This document shows, in pieces, positions 26,337 through 36,109 of a stretch of DNA of 64,000 nucleotides. The stretch lies in NCBI RefSeq assembly GCF_003052265.1, contig NZ_QANS01000002.1:682001-746000 (forward strand), read 5' to 3'. The notes under the pieces are model-generated. The model did no database searches and was not told where the DNA came from. It was given only the letters and a program-made list of their open reading frames with translations. A program made the position numbers and the translations under genes. Positions within the stretch are counted from its first letter, which is position 1, and each line of letters opens with the position of its first letter. Source of the stretch: Stenotrophobium rhamnosiphilum. Lineage in GTDB: Bacteria > Pseudomonadota > Gammaproteobacteria > Nevskiales > Nevskiaceae.

Positions 26337-27179
26337 TTATTTACGCTTGGATTGCGCTTTCATCGCGCGCGTTACGAGCGCCTGATAAGCCGTTGGCAAC
26401 AAACGCTGCATGACGTCGAACGCACGAGCGTCATTACCAATCAACACACGGCGCGCATCGCGCTTAACACCAGCCAAGATCACTTCTGCTGCTTTCTTCG
26501 CCGTGGTGGTGAACATTTTTTCAAAGTCTGCCGTCGCCTTTGAAGGATCGACGCCAGTAATTTCACGCAGGCTGTCATTGGTGCGAGCAGAACGAGCAAT
26601 ATTGGTTTTGATGCCGCCCGGATGCACGCAGGTCGCGCTGACGTTGGTACCGGTCATGTCCAATTCCTGACGCAGCGATTCGGTGAAGCCACGCACCGCG
26701 AACTTGGTTGCGTTGTAGGCGCTCTGCGAAGGCTGCGCAAACAGGCCAAACACGCTGGATACGTTGATAACGTGACCTTCGCCGCTGGCCTTCAAGTGAG
26801 GCAAGAATTCCTTGGTGCCGTACACAACGCCCCAGAAATTGATGTTGGTGATCCACTCATATTCTTCGTAGCTCAGACCTTCAACCGTACCCGCCACTGC
26901 GACGCCGGCGTTGTTGAAAATGAGGTTGACCTTGCCATGATCCTTGACGGTTTTCTTGGCCCAGGCCTGCACCTGCTCGAGCTTGGAGACATCCACTTTG
27001 CTGGTGGTTACCTTCACGCCGCTATCGGCGAGCAGCTTGGCGGTTTCAGCTAAACCAGTTTCGTTGACGTCGCTGAGCGACAGCGCGCAATTCTGTGCAG
27101 CCAGTTCCAAAGCCAGTGCGCGGCCAATGCCTGAACCTGCGCCGGTGATCGCTGCAACTTTATTGTTAAAAGATTTCAT
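26337..27179 (-). CDS. Short-chain dehydrogenase/reductase
   Basis: 280 residues, a classical SDR. It has TGAGSGIG at 12-19, NNAG at 89-92, Ser141/Ser142 and the catalytic YNATK with Tyr155 and Lys159. It interconverts an alcohol and a ketone with NAD(P)H. The gene ends 13 bp before the OYE start and follows the monooxygenase gene, suggesting one pathway: alcohol to ketone to ester or lactone, with enone reduction. Confidence 0.88.
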   Translation of the reverse strand: MKSFNNKVAAITGAGSGIGRALALELAAQNCALSLSDVNETGLAETAKLLADSGVKVTTSKVDVSKLEQVQAWAKKTVKDHGKVNLIFNNAGVAVAGTVEGLSYEEYEWITNINFWGVVYGTKEFLPHLKASGEGHVINVSSVFGLFAQPSQSAYNATKFAVRGFTESLRQELDMTGTNVSATCVHPGGIKTNIARSARTNDSLREITGVDPSKATADFEKMFTTTAKKAAEVILAGVKRDARRVLIGNDARAFDVMQRLLPTAYQALVTRAMKAQSKRK

Positions 27180-27243
27180 AACGCTCCTTGTGAATTCGCG
27201 AGAATTTCATCTCGCTCGTTATCGTTAAAGTGAATTTATAAAA

Positions 27244-28728
27244 TTAAGCGCGACGCACGTAAGCGTCTGCATCAAACTTCTTGAGCTTGCGACGGAAGGC
27301 CCAGGTAAAACCCGGCCACAGCGCAACGTTCTTGCCGCTCTTGGAATCGAGATACCAACTGTTGCAACCACCAACACCCCAGATCGCGGTGCTGAGTTGT
27401 TTTTGCAACGCGAGGTTGTATGCCGCCTGCGGCTGTGGCTTCACATCAACGCTCTTGAGTTTGTTCTGCTGCATCGTGTTGAGTGCATCAGACACATAAG
27501 CGATCTGCGATTCGATCATGTAGACCATCGAGCTGTGGCCGAGGCCGACGTTCGGACCAACAATCATGAACATATTGGGGAAGCCACTCACGGTAGTGCC
27601 TTTGTAAGCTTCTGCACCATTCTTCCACGCGTCCATGATGTCCAGACCGTTCAGGCCGTAGATCATGCCCTGCGGCAATGGATCAGCGGTGATGAAGCCG
27701 GTGCCAAAAATGATCGCGTCGACTTCGCGCTCAACACCGTCAGTGGTGACAACGCTATGCGCTTTCACTTCCTGAATGCCGGTGGTGATGACGTCGACAT
27801 TTTGCTGCGCCAGCGCAGGATAGTAGTCATCCGAGATCAGCACGCGTTTACAACCAATCGTGTAATCCGGCGTAACTTTTTCACGCAGCACAGGATCTTT
27901 GATCTGCTTGCGGATATGGCTGCGCGCTTCGCGCTCAACCAGTTTCATCAAACGTGGATTAATGACGAAGCCTGCAACGCGTGATTCGAGCATCCAGTAA
28001 ATCGCCGAACGAAACGCACGTTGCGTCGCAGGGAAGCGCGCAAACATCTTGCGTTCGCTGTCGCTGATCTCGCGATCAGGCTTCGGCATGATCCAAGGTG
28101 GTGTGCGCTGATAAAGATCAACGCGACCCGCCTGCTTCTGCACTTTAGGTACGAACTGAATCGCTGATGCACCGGTACCAATCACCGCAACTCGCTTGCC
28201 GGTGAGATCGTAGTCATGCGCCCAATCTTGTGAATGGAAGCTTTTGCCTTTGAAAGTCTCAAGGCCTTTGATTTTTGGATAAGCCGCGCGACTCAAACCA
28301 CCCATGCCGGAGATCAGCACGTTAGCGGTGAGTTCAGCGCCATCACTCGTAGTGATACGCCACAGATGCGCGGATTCATCCCACACGGCTTTCTGCAGAC
28401 CGCTGTTGAATCGGATGAATGGACGCAGGCCATGCTTGTCGGTCACTGCGCGCAAGTAGTTCCAGATTTCTGGCTGCGGCGCGAACATGCGCGTCCAGTT
28501 CGGATTCGGCTCGAACGAGAACGAATAAAGGTGTGACTGCACATCACATGCGCAGCCCGGATAGTTGTTGTCACGCCAGGTGCCGCCGACATCGCCCGCT
28601 TTTTCCAGCACGACGAAATCAGTCTTCCCTTCTTTCTTCAGCTGAATCGCCATACCCAGACCAGCAAAGCCGGTGCCGACGATGACGACGCGCGTATGAG
28701 TCGCTGCCTGCGTTGAACCCTTAACCAT
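27244..28728 (-). CDS. Baeyer-Villiger-type flavin monooxygenase
   Basis: 494 residues. FAD motif VVIVGTGFAGLG lies near the N-terminus, GGTWRDNNYPGCACDV follows, then the BVMO fingerprint FKGKSFHSQDW and the NADPH motif AVIGTGASAIQF. It inserts oxygen next to a carbonyl or hydroxylates. The start at 28728 was chosen for the GGGGTG before it; the frame extends 20 residues upstream. It is divergent from a TetR gene across a palindrome and is a paralogue of the gene at 53528. Confidence 0.87.
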   Translation of the reverse strand: MVKGSTQAATHTRVVIVGTGFAGLGMAIQLKKEGKTDFVVLEKAGDVGGTWRDNNYPGCACDVQSHLYSFSFEPNPNWTRMFAPQPEIWNYLRAVTDKHGLRPFIRFNSGLQKAVWDESAHLWRITTSDGAELTANVLISGMGGLSRAAYPKIKGLETFKGKSFHSQDWAHDYDLTGKRVAVIGTGASAIQFVPKVQKQAGRVDLYQRTPPWIMPKPDREISDSERKMFARFPATQRAFRSAIYWMLESRVAGFVINPRLMKLVEREARSHIRKQIKDPVLREKVTPDYTIGCKRVLISDDYYPALAQQNVDVITTGIQEVKAHSVVTTDGVEREVDAIIFGTGFITADPLPQGMIYGLNGLDIMDAWKNGAEAYKGTTVSGFPNMFMIVGPNVGLGHSSMVYMIESQIAYVSDALNTMQQNKLKSVDVKPQPQAAYNLALQKQLSTAIWGVGGCNSWYLDSKSGKNVALWPGFTWAFRRKLKKFDADAYVRRA

Positions 28729-28797
28729 GAAACACCCCTGAGAAACTGTTACTGACCGAAGTTGATTGGGTTCGGCCTTCCCTGGCACGTATACATC

Positions 28798-28817
28798 TGT
28801 CTACTTGATGGTAGACA
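28798..28817. promoter_or_regulatory. Putative TetR operator
   Basis: TGTCTAC and GTAGACA flank TTGATG, and CGTATACA boxes stand on both sides (28788 and 28820 areas). It lies in the 128-bp divergent gap between the monooxygenase and the TetR gene. Confidence 0.6.
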
Positions 28818-28856
28818 CTCGTATACATCGCTGTCAAGGGCGGGTACACTCTCGCT

Positions 28857-29534
28857 ATGAGCAAGCACAAAGACATTGGCCCGCAAGACGAGGCCGCTGG
28901 GCCGACAGGCCGAGAAAAATTGCTAAGTGCGGCCCTGAAACTGGCTGCCAAATCACGCAACCTAAGCACCATCGGCGTCCGTGAATTGGGCCGCGAGGCC
29001 GGGCTCAATCCCAATACGTTTTATCGCCATTTCACTGATCTTGATGATCTGTCGATGGCACTGATTGATCAGCTTGGAAAAGAGTTGCGCGTACCTCTAC
29101 AAGCCCTGCGTCGCAGCATCGTTAGTCGGGAAGAGAATGCCGTGCGAACGGTTGAACTGGTGTTCGACTTTGCCAAGGATCATCCGGACGTGTTCATCGT
29201 TGGCGTACGTGAGCTCTACGGCGCCTCACCACGCGTGCGCGAAGCGCTTCGTCGCACCATCGGTGAAGTTGCAGGGGATCTGGCCGAAGACATGCGTGTC
29301 ATGCAAATCACCCCAGGCCTAGACGACAAAACTGCACGCGAACTGGCCGAAGTCGTGGCGGTTCAAACCTTTCACAGCACACTCGATTACCTAGAACATC
29401 CGGACCAGCGCAGCGAAATCCTCCGCCGCGTCGTCCAGTTCATCAACGCACTCTTCGTAGGCGCGATGGCCATTCAGGCCGGGTTGCCGCTGGCAACGAT
29501 GGTTTCCACGCAGAAGCTCAAGAAACCTGATTAG
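28857..29534 (+). CDS. TetR-family regulator
   Basis: 225 residues. The helix-turn-helix is about 20-70, with VRELGREAGLNPNTFYRHF; the ligand domain is all-helical. Glu/Gly-rich contacts resemble FabR-like members that sense acyl chains. It probably controls the divergent BVMO-SDR-OYE genes and itself through the palindrome at 28798. Confidence 0.85.
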   Translation: MSKHKDIGPQDEAAGPTGREKLLSAALKLAAKSRNLSTIGVRELGREAGLNPNTFYRHFTDLDDLSMALIDQLGKELRVPLQALRRSIVSREENAVRTVELVFDFAKDHPDVFIVGVRELYGASPRVREALRRTIGEVAGDLAEDMRVMQITPGLDDKTARELAEVVAVQTFHSTLDYLEHPDQRSEILRRVVQFINALFVGAMAIQAGLPLATMVSTQKLKKPD

Positions 29535-29554
29535 CCTCCTGCTCACGCAGAAAC

Positions 29555-29582
29555 AAAAAAGCCCCGCATGCGGGGCTTTTGA
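29555..29582. terminator. Bidirectional terminator
   Basis: AAAAAAGCCCCGC/GCGGGGCTTTT between the convergent TetR and zinc-ribbon genes. Confidence 0.85.
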
Positions 29583-29612
29583 ATAATTGTCATCTGTTAA
29601 AGCAAAATTTTA

Positions 29613-29861
29613 TTAGCGAATCACGCTCGCCAAGATTTCTACCAAGCCGCCGCACAGCACCAGCCCAGTGATAGCAATCGATGTGCCCAGCCAAATGTCT
29701 TTTGCATCTCGGGAATGCACATCAATCATGATTTCCTTATCGCATTCAGTGCATTGGTGAGGGCGATAGGTTGTCCGTAAGGTTTTAACGCGCTCGGCAA
29801 ACGTGCGTCTGCGGCGCTCAAATGCGGTAACCACACCGCAAGCTGGGCATTGATGGTGCAT
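29613..29861 (-). CDS. Small zinc-ribbon membrane protein
   Basis: 82 residues with CPAC at 5-8 and CTEC near 37-40, a four-Cys zinc ribbon, then a single membrane segment at about 58-78. No family recognised. It may be a small sensor or adaptor at the membrane. The two Cys pairs and GTAAAATTTAGGGAG before the ATG support it as real. Confidence 0.55.
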   Translation of the reverse strand: MHHQCPACGVVTAFERRRRTFAERVKTLRTTYRPHQCTECDKEIMIDVHSRDAKDIWLGTSIAITGLVLCGGLVEILASVIR

Positions 29862-30110
29862 CTGAGCAACTCCCTAAATTTTACTCGTAAGCTTTTATTT
29901 ACTACTGACTTCGTCGTCAGCTTATTTGATCGATATGACACTTCATCAATATCCATTGATGCGTGAATAGCCACCTTTTCCGATCGGTGAGCCCTTCATG
30001 CCGCCCATTAGATGTAAGAATATATTTACGGTCAATGGAGTAAATGCCCCATTAGCCGGCCCTGAAAGGCACAGGACGATCGCCAGCAGCTTCCGAAGGA
30101 AGTTGGCGTC
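29862..30110. other. Intergenic sequence without a supported gene
   Basis: I see no gene, RNA or repeat with clear support here. Two short inverted motifs (GTAAGAATATATTTAC near 30014) may be regulatory. Confidence 0.4.
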
Positions 30111-30128
30111 TGAATTCCAAACCGCAGA

Positions 30129-30198
30129 AACAACAAAGCCCCAATGAAGGGGCCTCGTGTACTACCGCCATATAAATGGTGCGCTCGGAGAGATTCGA
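30129..30198 (-). repeat. Second copy of the tRNA-Arg 3' end and terminator
   Basis: These 70 bp are identical to 30324-30393. They contain the last 22 bases of tRNA-Arg including CCA (30177-30198), the spacer, and the hairpin AGCCCC/GGGGCC (30137-30154). The match decays gradually upstream from 30110. It is a truncated tRNA copy and not functional. Confidence 0.8.
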
Positions 30199-30297
30199 CA
30201 AAATCGTCTGGAACGATTTTGCGCATGCCGAAGGCATGTCCCCCGAGCGCAGCGACGGGGGTGAGGCTCAGGATGAGCCGAACAACTCCCGAGGGAG
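30199..30297. repeat. Array of five short perfect hairpins
   Basis: Stem-loops follow one another. CAAAATCGT/ACGATTTTG is at 30199-30221, CATGCC/GGCATG at 30224-30238 and CCCCCG/CGGGGG at 30240-30261. GGCTC/GAGCC is at 30265-30279 and CTCCC/GGGAG at 30286-30297. The block sits between the two tRNA 3'-end copies. Confidence 0.7.
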
Positions 30298-30331
30298 GAC
30301 GAATCTCGATTCCAAAGCACAAAAACAACAA

Positions 30332-30350
30332 AGCCCCAATGAAGGGGCCT
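30332..30350 (-). terminator. Terminator of the tRNA transcript
   Basis: On the minus strand AGGCCCC and GGGGCTT pair around TTCATT and are followed by TGTTGTTTTTG, 22 bp after the tRNA-Arg CCA end. Confidence 0.7.
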
Positions 30351-30371
30351 CGTGTACTACCGCCATATAAA

Positions 30372-30448
30372 TGGTGCGCTCGGAGAGATTCGAACTCCCG
30401 ACCCCTTAGTTCGTAGCCAAGTGCTCTATCCAGCTGAGCTACGAGCGC
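30372..30448 (-). tRNA. tRNA-Arg(ACG)
   Basis: All four arms fold: acceptor GCGCTCG/CGAGCGC, D arm GCTC..GAGC, anticodon stem CTTGG/CTAAG with loop CTACGAA (anticodon ACG), and T loop TTCGAAT. CCA is encoded. It follows tRNA-Ser in the csrA neighbourhood, as usual in gammaproteobacteria. Confidence 0.95.
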
Positions 30449-30466
30449 ACTTTTAAAAAAGAAAAC

Positions 30467-30558
30467 TGGCGGAGAGAGAGGGATTCGAACCCTCGATAGG
30501 GGATAAACCCTATACGCCCTTAGCAGGGGCGCGCCTTCGTCCACTCGGCCATCTCTCC
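30467..30558 (-). tRNA. tRNA-Ser(GCU)
   Basis: A 92-base class II tRNA. Acceptor GGAGAGA/TCTCTCC, anticodon stem CGCCC/GGGCG with loop CTGCTAA (anticodon GCT), a long variable arm (ATAGGG/CCCTAT) and T loop TTCGAAT. CCA is encoded. Confidence 0.95.
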
Positions 30559-30696
30559 GGGACTGCCTCCGGGAGTACCCGGCTCTCTCTCCTGCCGCGA
30601 TGCTACCGCTGCAAGGGGCGCAATTCTAACGACCTGATTGAAGAAGGTAAAGAACTATTCGAGGGTTCTGCGTTAATCGTGAACATCTCGGAACAA

Positions 30697-30726
30697 AGAA
30701 GGCTGCAAACATCGCAGCCTTCTCGT
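30697..30726 (-). terminator. Terminator of csrA
   Basis: GAAGGCTGC and GCAGCCTTC pair around GATGTTT, 4 bp after the csrA stop, followed by TTTGTTC. Confidence 0.8.
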
Positions 30727-30729
30727 TGA

Positions 30730-30933
30730 TCACACCGCAGTGGTGTTGGGTCCAGCAGGGGTAAATTCATCTCCGCGCTTGATGCGCTCAATGATTTCTT
30801 CGCGATGAACAGAAACGTCTCGTGGTGCTTTCACACCGATACGCACCTGCCCACCCTTCACACCCAGTACGGTGATCTCAATATTTTCGGCAATTACAAG
30901 GGTTTCACCGACACGCCTTGTCAGAATTAGCAT
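30730..30933 (-). CDS. csrA: Carbon storage regulator CsrA
   Basis: 67 residues. [28 protein letters not shown] and VHREEI are the conserved CsrA strands and RNA-binding residues, including Arg44-type VHREE. It is a dimer that binds GGA motifs in mRNA leaders and controls translation. I chose the ATG at 30933 with GGAGTG before it; upstream codons add nothing conserved. It lies between lysC and tRNA-Ser. Confidence 0.97.
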   Translation of the reverse strand: MLILTRRVGETLVIAENIEITVLGVKGGQVRIGVKAPRDVSVHREEIIERIKRGDEFTPAGPNTTAV

Positions 30934-31027
30934 GGCACACTCCATTGGCAACGCTGGAAGTTTGCAGTGCTAACGCCTGAGTGCAAATCCTCTAAAACAC
31001 ACTATACGAAGCTGAATATGTGTGTGC

Positions 31028-32257
31028 TTAAGCGACTTTGCCGCCTTCTTCCAAACCAAAGGCTTTGTGCAGCGTGCGCACGGCAAGTTCCAGATACATT
31101 TCTTCGATCACGACCGACACCTTGATCTCAGACGTCGAGATCATGCGGATATTGATATTCGCGCCGGCCAATGCTTTGAACATCTGGCTCGCGATACCCG
31201 CGTGTGAGCGCATACCCACGCCGACCAGCGAAACCTTGACGATGTCATTCGCAGCGCGAACGCCCTTGGCGCCGAGTTCCTTGGCAACCTTGGTCGAGAT
31301 GTCCTGCGCTTTTTCCAGATCGTTGCGATGCACGGTGAAGGTGAAATCGGTGGTGCCATCGGCTCCCACGTTCTGCACGATCATGTCGACTTCGATGTTG
31401 GCGTCGCCGATAGGGCCGAGAATCGCAGCTGCGATACCTGGGCGGTCTGGCACGCCAGCAACAGTGAGCTGCGCTTCGTCTTTAGCGAATGCGATACCAG
31501 AAATCAGTGCGTCTTCCATCTTGTTGTCCTCAAGCGTAATCAATGTGCCGGGGCCGTCCACAAAGGTGGAGAGCACGCGCAGCGGAACCTTGTATTTGCC
31601 AGCAAATTCGACCGAACGAATCTGCAGAACCTTGGAGCCAAGGCTGGCCATTTCCAACATTTCTTCGAAAGTAATCTTGTCCAAACGGCGAGCTTTAGGC
31701 TCAACGCGTGGATCGGTGGTGTAAACACCATCGACGTCGGTGTAGATCTGGCATTCGTCAGCTTTCAGTGCAGCAGCAATCGCAACACCGGTGGTATCCG
31801 AACCGCCGCGACCAAGCGTTGCCGTGCTGCCATCTGGCGCAATGCCTTGGAAGCCAGCAACAACAGGGACGATGCCTGCCTTGCAGTCTGCAAGTAGCTT
31901 GTCTGCATCAATCGACAGAATGCGCGCTTTCATGAACGAGCTGTCGGTTTTAATCGTGACCTGCGGGCCGGTGTAAGAGCGCGCTTTAACGCCGTGCTTC
32001 TCCAGCGCCAGCGCCAACAAACCAATCGTCACCTGTTCGCCAGTCGACGCAATCTGGTCATACTCGCGCTCGCTACCTTTCGGATTAATACCTTTGGCCA
32101 GTTTCAACAAGCGATCGGTTTCGCCGGACATTGCCGACACCACCACCACCACCTGATGTCCCTGCTCAACAAAGGACGCAACTTTTCTGCACACATGCTC
32201 GATGCGCTCCAAAGAGCCCATCGATGTGCCGCCGTATTTTTGAACGATAAGTGCCAT
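31028..32257 (-). CDS. lysC: Aspartate kinase
   Basis: 409 residues. Kinase motif KYGGTSMGS near the N-terminus, GRGGSDTTGVAIAAAL near 150-170, and two C-terminal ACT domains (from about 265 and 345) for amino-acid feedback inhibition. It makes aspartyl phosphate, the first step to lysine, threonine and methionine. The start is at 32257 with AAGAAG before it. It is 27 bp after alaS, likely one transcript. No lysine riboswitch fits in that gap. Confidence 0.96.
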   Translation of the reverse strand: MALIVQKYGGTSMGSLERIEHVCRKVASFVEQGHQVVVVVSAMSGETDRLLKLAKGINPKGSEREYDQIASTGEQVTIGLLALALEKHGVKARSYTGPQVTIKTDSSFMKARILSIDADKLLADCKAGIVPVVAGFQGIAPDGSTATLGRGGSDTTGVAIAAALKADECQIYTDVDGVYTTDPRVEPKARRLDKITFEEMLEMASLGSKVLQIRSVEFAGKYKVPLRVLSTFVDGPGTLITLEDNKMEDALISGIAFAKDEAQLTVAGVPDRPGIAAAILGPIGDANIEVDMIVQNVGADGTTDFTFTVHRNDLEKAQDISTKVAKELGAKGVRAANDIVKVSLVGVGMRSHAGIASQMFKALAGANINIRMISTSEIKVSVVIEEMYLELAVRTLHKAFGLEEGGKVA

Positions 32258-32284
32258 GACTTCTTTGTTTCTCAATAATGCTTT

Positions 32285-34912
32285 TTAGAGTTTGCCTTCA
32301 ACCCAGGCCAGAACGCTGTCGACTGCTGCTGGCAAATTCGCAGGCTGCGTACCGCCTGCCTGTGCCATATCAGGACGACCACCACCCTTGCCGCCTACTT
32401 GCGTGGCGACAAAATTCACCAACTCGCCAGCTTTCACTTTGCTGGTGAGATCCGCGGTGACGCCAGCGATAAGGCTGACCTTGTCACCATTCGCGCTGCC
32501 GAGCAGAACAATGCCGGAGCCGAGTTTGTCTTTGAGCTGATCCATCATCGTGCGCAGATCATTGCCTTCGACACCGTCGAGTTTTGCAGCAATCACCTTC
32601 ACGCCTTTGATGTCTTTCGCCTGCGAAGCGAGATCGCCGCCTGCAGCCGAAGCCAGCTTGCCCTTGAGTGCGGCGAGTTCTTTTTCGAGCTGCTTGCTGC
32701 GCTCAAGTTGGCCTTGAATCTTGTCGACGAGATCATCGCGACCTGAGCGAACGAGATCGGCTGCAGCTTTGAGCTTGGCTTCGGTATCACGCACGAAATT
32801 CATCGCGCCTTCGCCCGTCGTCGCTTCAATACGACGCACGCCAGCAGCAACGCCGCCTTCACTTAAGATTTTGAACAGACCGATATCGCCGGTGCGACTC
32901 ACATGCGTACCGCCGCAAAGTTCAACGCTATGATCACCCATTGCCAGCACGCGCACTTCGTCGCCGTACTTCTCGCCGAATAGCGCCATCGCGCCAGACT
33001 TGATCGCATCGTCGTAGCTCATCGACTTAGCAGTGACTTCAACGTTGGCTAGCACAGCACGATTCACGCGCGTTTCGATCTCGGCCAGTTCATCAGCCGT
33101 CACCGGCTGCGTGTGCGAGAAGTCGAAGCGCGTGCGCTGTTCGTTTACGAGCGAACCCTTCTGCGCCACGTGCCCACCAAGCACATCGCGCAGCACGCGA
33201 TGCAGCAAGTGCGTCGCCGAGTGGTTGCGCATCGTTGCGCGGCGCACGGATTCCGTGACCTTCGCAATAACGACATCGCCAACTTTCAGCGAGCCACTCT
33301 TCAACGTGCCGTGATGACCGAACACGCTGCCTTTAATTTTCTGCGTATCAGCAACTGCGAAGCTGCCGATAGAACCTTTATCACCAACCTGACCACCGCC
33401 TTCTGCGTAGAACGGCGTGTTATCGAGCACGACGATGCCGTCGTCGCCCGACTTCAATTCATCAACAGCTTTGCCATCGCGATACAGCGCCAGCACTTTT
33501 GCGCCATCGGCGACGAGACCGTCATAACCTACGAAGCAGGTGTCCGCACCTTCGTACGCAACATTGCCTGCGCTGCTGAACTTGCTGGCGGCGCGTGCAC
33601 GATCGCGCTGCGCTTCCATTTCGCGTTCGTAACCGGCTTCATCAATCTTGAGATTGCGCTCGCGTGCAATGTCGGCGGTGAGATCGAGCGGGAAGCCGTA
33701 AGTGTCGTACAGCTTGAACACCACTTCGCCCGGAATGATCACTTCGCCCTGCAATTTGCCGATCGCTTCTTCAAGCAGCTTCATGCCCTTGTCGAGCGTA
33801 ACGGCGAAGCTGTCTTCTTCCGAGCGAATTGCCTTCTCGATCAGCGCGCGCTTCTCGTTCAGCTCTGGATACGCGCCGCCCATGATTTCAGCGAGCGGTG
33901 CAACAAGCTTGTAGAAAAACGGTTCGTTCAAGCCGAGCTTGTACCCATGACGAATCGCACGGCGCATAACGCGACGCAGAACATAACCGCGGCCCTCATT
34001 CGACGGCATCACGCCATCGGTGATCAGGAAGCTGGTCGCGCGAATGTGATCGGCGATAACTTTCTGTGAAGAATTTTCGTAAGGCTTCTGGTTCGCCAAT
34101 TTTGCAATAGCAGTGATCAGATGACGGAAAGTGTCGGTCTGATAATTGTCATGCTGGCCCTGCATCAGCGCACTGATGCGCTCCAAGCCCATGCCGGTGT
34201 CGACGCTGGGCTTGGGCAGCGCAACCATCGTGCCGTCCTTGTAGCGCTCGAACTGCATGAACACTACGTTCCAGATTTCGATCCAGCGATCGCCATCTTC
34301 TTCCTTTGATCCAGGAGGACCGCCCCAGATGCCCTTCTTGCCGTCGGGATCGTGGTCGTAAAAAATTTCGGTGCAAGGGCCACAAGGGCCGGTGTCACCC
34401 ATCGCCCAGAAATTGTCAGACGCGTACTTGGCGCCCTTGTTGTCGCCGATGCGCACGATGCGCTCGGCCGGCAGGCCAATTTCCTTGTTCCAAATTTCAT
34501 ACGCCTCGTCGTCGGTGTGATAAACCGTGACTAGCAAGCGGCTCTTGTCGATGCCCAGCCATTCCGCGCCGGTGATGAAATTCCAAGCGAAGTGAATCGC
34601 ATCCTTCTTGAAGTAATCGCCAAAGCTGAAATTGCCCAGCATTTCGAAGAAGGTGTGGTGACGTGCGGTGTAACCGACGTTCTCAAGATCGTTGTGCTTG
34701 CCGCCAGCGCGCACGCATTTCTGCGATGAGGCCGCACGCACGTAAGGGCGCTTATCTTGGCCGGTGAAAACGTCCTTGAACTGAACCATGCCCGCATTGG
34801 TAAACAGCAGCGTCGGGTCATTACCCGGCACCAGCGGCGACGAGGACACGATTGTGTGCCCCTTGCTCTGGAAAAATTCCAGGAACTTAGCGCGAAGTTC
34901 GTTGCTGTTCAT
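32285..34912 (-). CDS. alaS: Alanyl-tRNA synthetase
   Basis: 875 residues, the standard length. The class II core has [13 protein letters not shown] and [20 protein letters not shown]. The editing domain has HSATH and CGGTH with zinc-binding His/Cys. The C-terminal domain ends [15 protein letters not shown]. It charges tRNA-Ala and clears mischarged Ser/Gly. First gene of the alaS-lysC unit. Confidence 0.97.
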   Translation of the reverse strand: MNSNELRAKFLEFFQSKGHTIVSSSPLVPGNDPTLLFTNAGMVQFKDVFTGQDKRPYVRAASSQKCVRAGGKHNDLENVGYTARHHTFFEMLGNFSFGDYFKKDAIHFAWNFITGAEWLGIDKSRLLVTVYHTDDEAYEIWNKEIGLPAERIVRIGDNKGAKYASDNFWAMGDTGPCGPCTEIFYDHDPDGKKGIWGGPPGSKEEDGDRWIEIWNVVFMQFERYKDGTMVALPKPSVDTGMGLERISALMQGQHDNYQTDTFRHLITAIAKLANQKPYENSSQKVIADHIRATSFLITDGVMPSNEGRGYVLRRVMRRAIRHGYKLGLNEPFFYKLVAPLAEIMGGAYPELNEKRALIEKAIRSEEDSFAVTLDKGMKLLEEAIGKLQGEVIIPGEVVFKLYDTYGFPLDLTADIARERNLKIDEAGYEREMEAQRDRARAASKFSSAGNVAYEGADTCFVGYDGLVADGAKVLALYRDGKAVDELKSGDDGIVVLDNTPFYAEGGGQVGDKGSIGSFAVADTQKIKGSVFGHHGTLKSGSLKVGDVVIAKVTESVRRATMRNHSATHLLHRVLRDVLGGHVAQKGSLVNEQRTRFDFSHTQPVTADELAEIETRVNRAVLANVEVTAKSMSYDDAIKSGAMALFGEKYGDEVRVLAMGDHSVELCGGTHVSRTGDIGLFKILSEGGVAAGVRRIEATTGEGAMNFVRDTEAKLKAAADLVRSGRDDLVDKIQGQLERSKQLEKELAALKGKLASAAGGDLASQAKDIKGVKVIAAKLDGVEGNDLRTMMDQLKDKLGSGIVLLGSANGDKVSLIAGVTADLTSKVKAGELVNFVATQVGGKGGGRPDMAQAGGTQPANLPAAVDSVLAWVEGKL

Positions 34913-35013
34913 TGAAGGCCGAGTGGAGTGGGCACAAAAGGGGCGCTATGTTAGCCAAGCGCATGAAATATCGCCACAAAAATGGCCTGAAACGACCGTC
35001 CAAAACGACCAAA

Positions 35014-35050
35014 GGCCGGACAGAATGGCGTTTGCGCCATCCGTCCGGCC
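35014..35050 (-). terminator. Nested hairpin terminator of the MDR gene
   Basis: GGCCGGAC/GTCCGGCC encloses ATGGCG/CGCCAT. On the minus strand it is followed by TTTGG and TTTTGG, 22 bp after the stop at 35072. Confidence 0.65.
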
Positions 35051-35071
35051 CAGATACCTCGTGACTAGGGG

Positions 35072-36109
35072 CTAATCAGCGACCTGAATCACCGCTTTGC
35101 CGAAGTTTTTGCCCTCAAACAGACCCTGCATCAAGCTCGGCGCGTTTTCGAGGCCTTTGACGATATGTTCCAAGGGTTTGACCTTGCCGCTGAGGATGTA
35201 ACCCTTCATATCCTTGCGGAATTCCGCTTCCAAGGGCGTTCCAAGGTAGTCGGTGGTGATTAATCCACGAACCTGTAAGCGACGACGCATGATTTCCGCC
35301 AACAGGAGAACCGTGCGATCTCCGCCAGGTGGCAGCGAAGTCAGGCCATAAGTCGCCATCATGCCGCAGACCGCAACGCGTGCATTCGGACGGAAATAAG
35401 GCAGCGCTGTATCTAAGATTTTGCCGCCGGAAAGCATGATGTAAGCATCAATGCCAGCCTTCGCAAATTCTGCCGTCGCCTTGGCCATAAAGTCTCGGCC
35501 GGTACGATCGTGGCAAATGTCGTAACCCAGTTCTTCCATCGCGTACTGACATTTCTTTGGGCCACTGGCGCCTGCAACAACGCGTGCGCCTTTGATTTTG
35601 CCGAGCTGTCCAGCGATTTGCCCGACGCCGCCCAACGCAGAACCGATGGCGAGGGTTTCGCCCGCCTTGAGCTTCACCAGTTCATTGACGGCCACGTAAG
35701 CCGCCAAACCGGAAATGCCAAGCGCACCCAGCATGTATGTGGCGCGTGGAATTTCTGGATCTACCTTGGCGATATCACTGCCATCAGACACAAAGTATTC
35801 CTGCCAACCCCAGAAACCGTGAACGATGTCGCCAGCCTTGTAGTCCGGGTGATTGGAGACTTCGACGCGACCAACCGTAGCGCCGACCATGACGTCACCG
35901 ATATTGACCGGCGCCGCAAACGGCGAGTCACGTTGCAAGCGACTGTAGAGATACGAATCAACGCCTAACCAAACGGTGCGGATCAAAACCTGCCCGTCGC
36001 GCGCCTCAGGCATGGTGGCTTCCGTCATGCGGAAAACATTTGCCGTTGGAATGATGTAGCGCGGACGCTCGGCCAAAATAATGCGGCGATTTACAGCTTT
36101 GTTACTCAT
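35072..36109 (-). CDS. NADP-dependent oxidoreductase, zinc-free MDR family
   Basis: 345 residues. An N-terminal GroES-like part and the nucleotide motif GSALGGVGQIAGQLG near 155-170 fit the leukotriene B4 dehydrogenase/CurA-type branch of MDRs, which reduce alpha,beta-unsaturated ketones with NADPH. No zinc-ligand cysteines are visible. Transcribed alone; the GGAGGAGC before its ATG is a strong ribosome-binding site. Confidence 0.87.
   Translation of the reverse strand: MSNKAVNRRIILAERPRYIIPTANVFRMTEATMPEARDGQVLIRTVWLGVDSYLYSRLQRDSPFAAPVNIGDVMVGATVGRVEVSNHPDYKAGDIVHGFWGWQEYFVSDGSDIAKVDPEIPRATYMLGALGISGLAAYVAVNELVKLKAGETLAIGSALGGVGQIAGQLGKIKGARVVAGASGPKKCQYAMEELGYDICHDRTGRDFMAKATAEFAKAGIDAYIMLSGGKILDTALPYFRPNARVAVCGMMATYGLTSLPPGGDRTVLLLAEIMRRRLQVRGLITTDYLGTPLEAEFRKDMKGYILSGKVKPLEHIVKGLENAPSLMQGLFEGKNFGKAVIQVAD

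Noticed and set aside
30032-30544. 170-residue ORF across the tRNA region
   Set aside because: It runs through two tRNA genes, the duplicated terminator and the hairpin array; it repeats itself only because the DNA is duplicated.
32258-32284. Lysine riboswitch before lysC
   Set aside because: Only 27 bp separate alaS and lysC, far too short for the aptamer.
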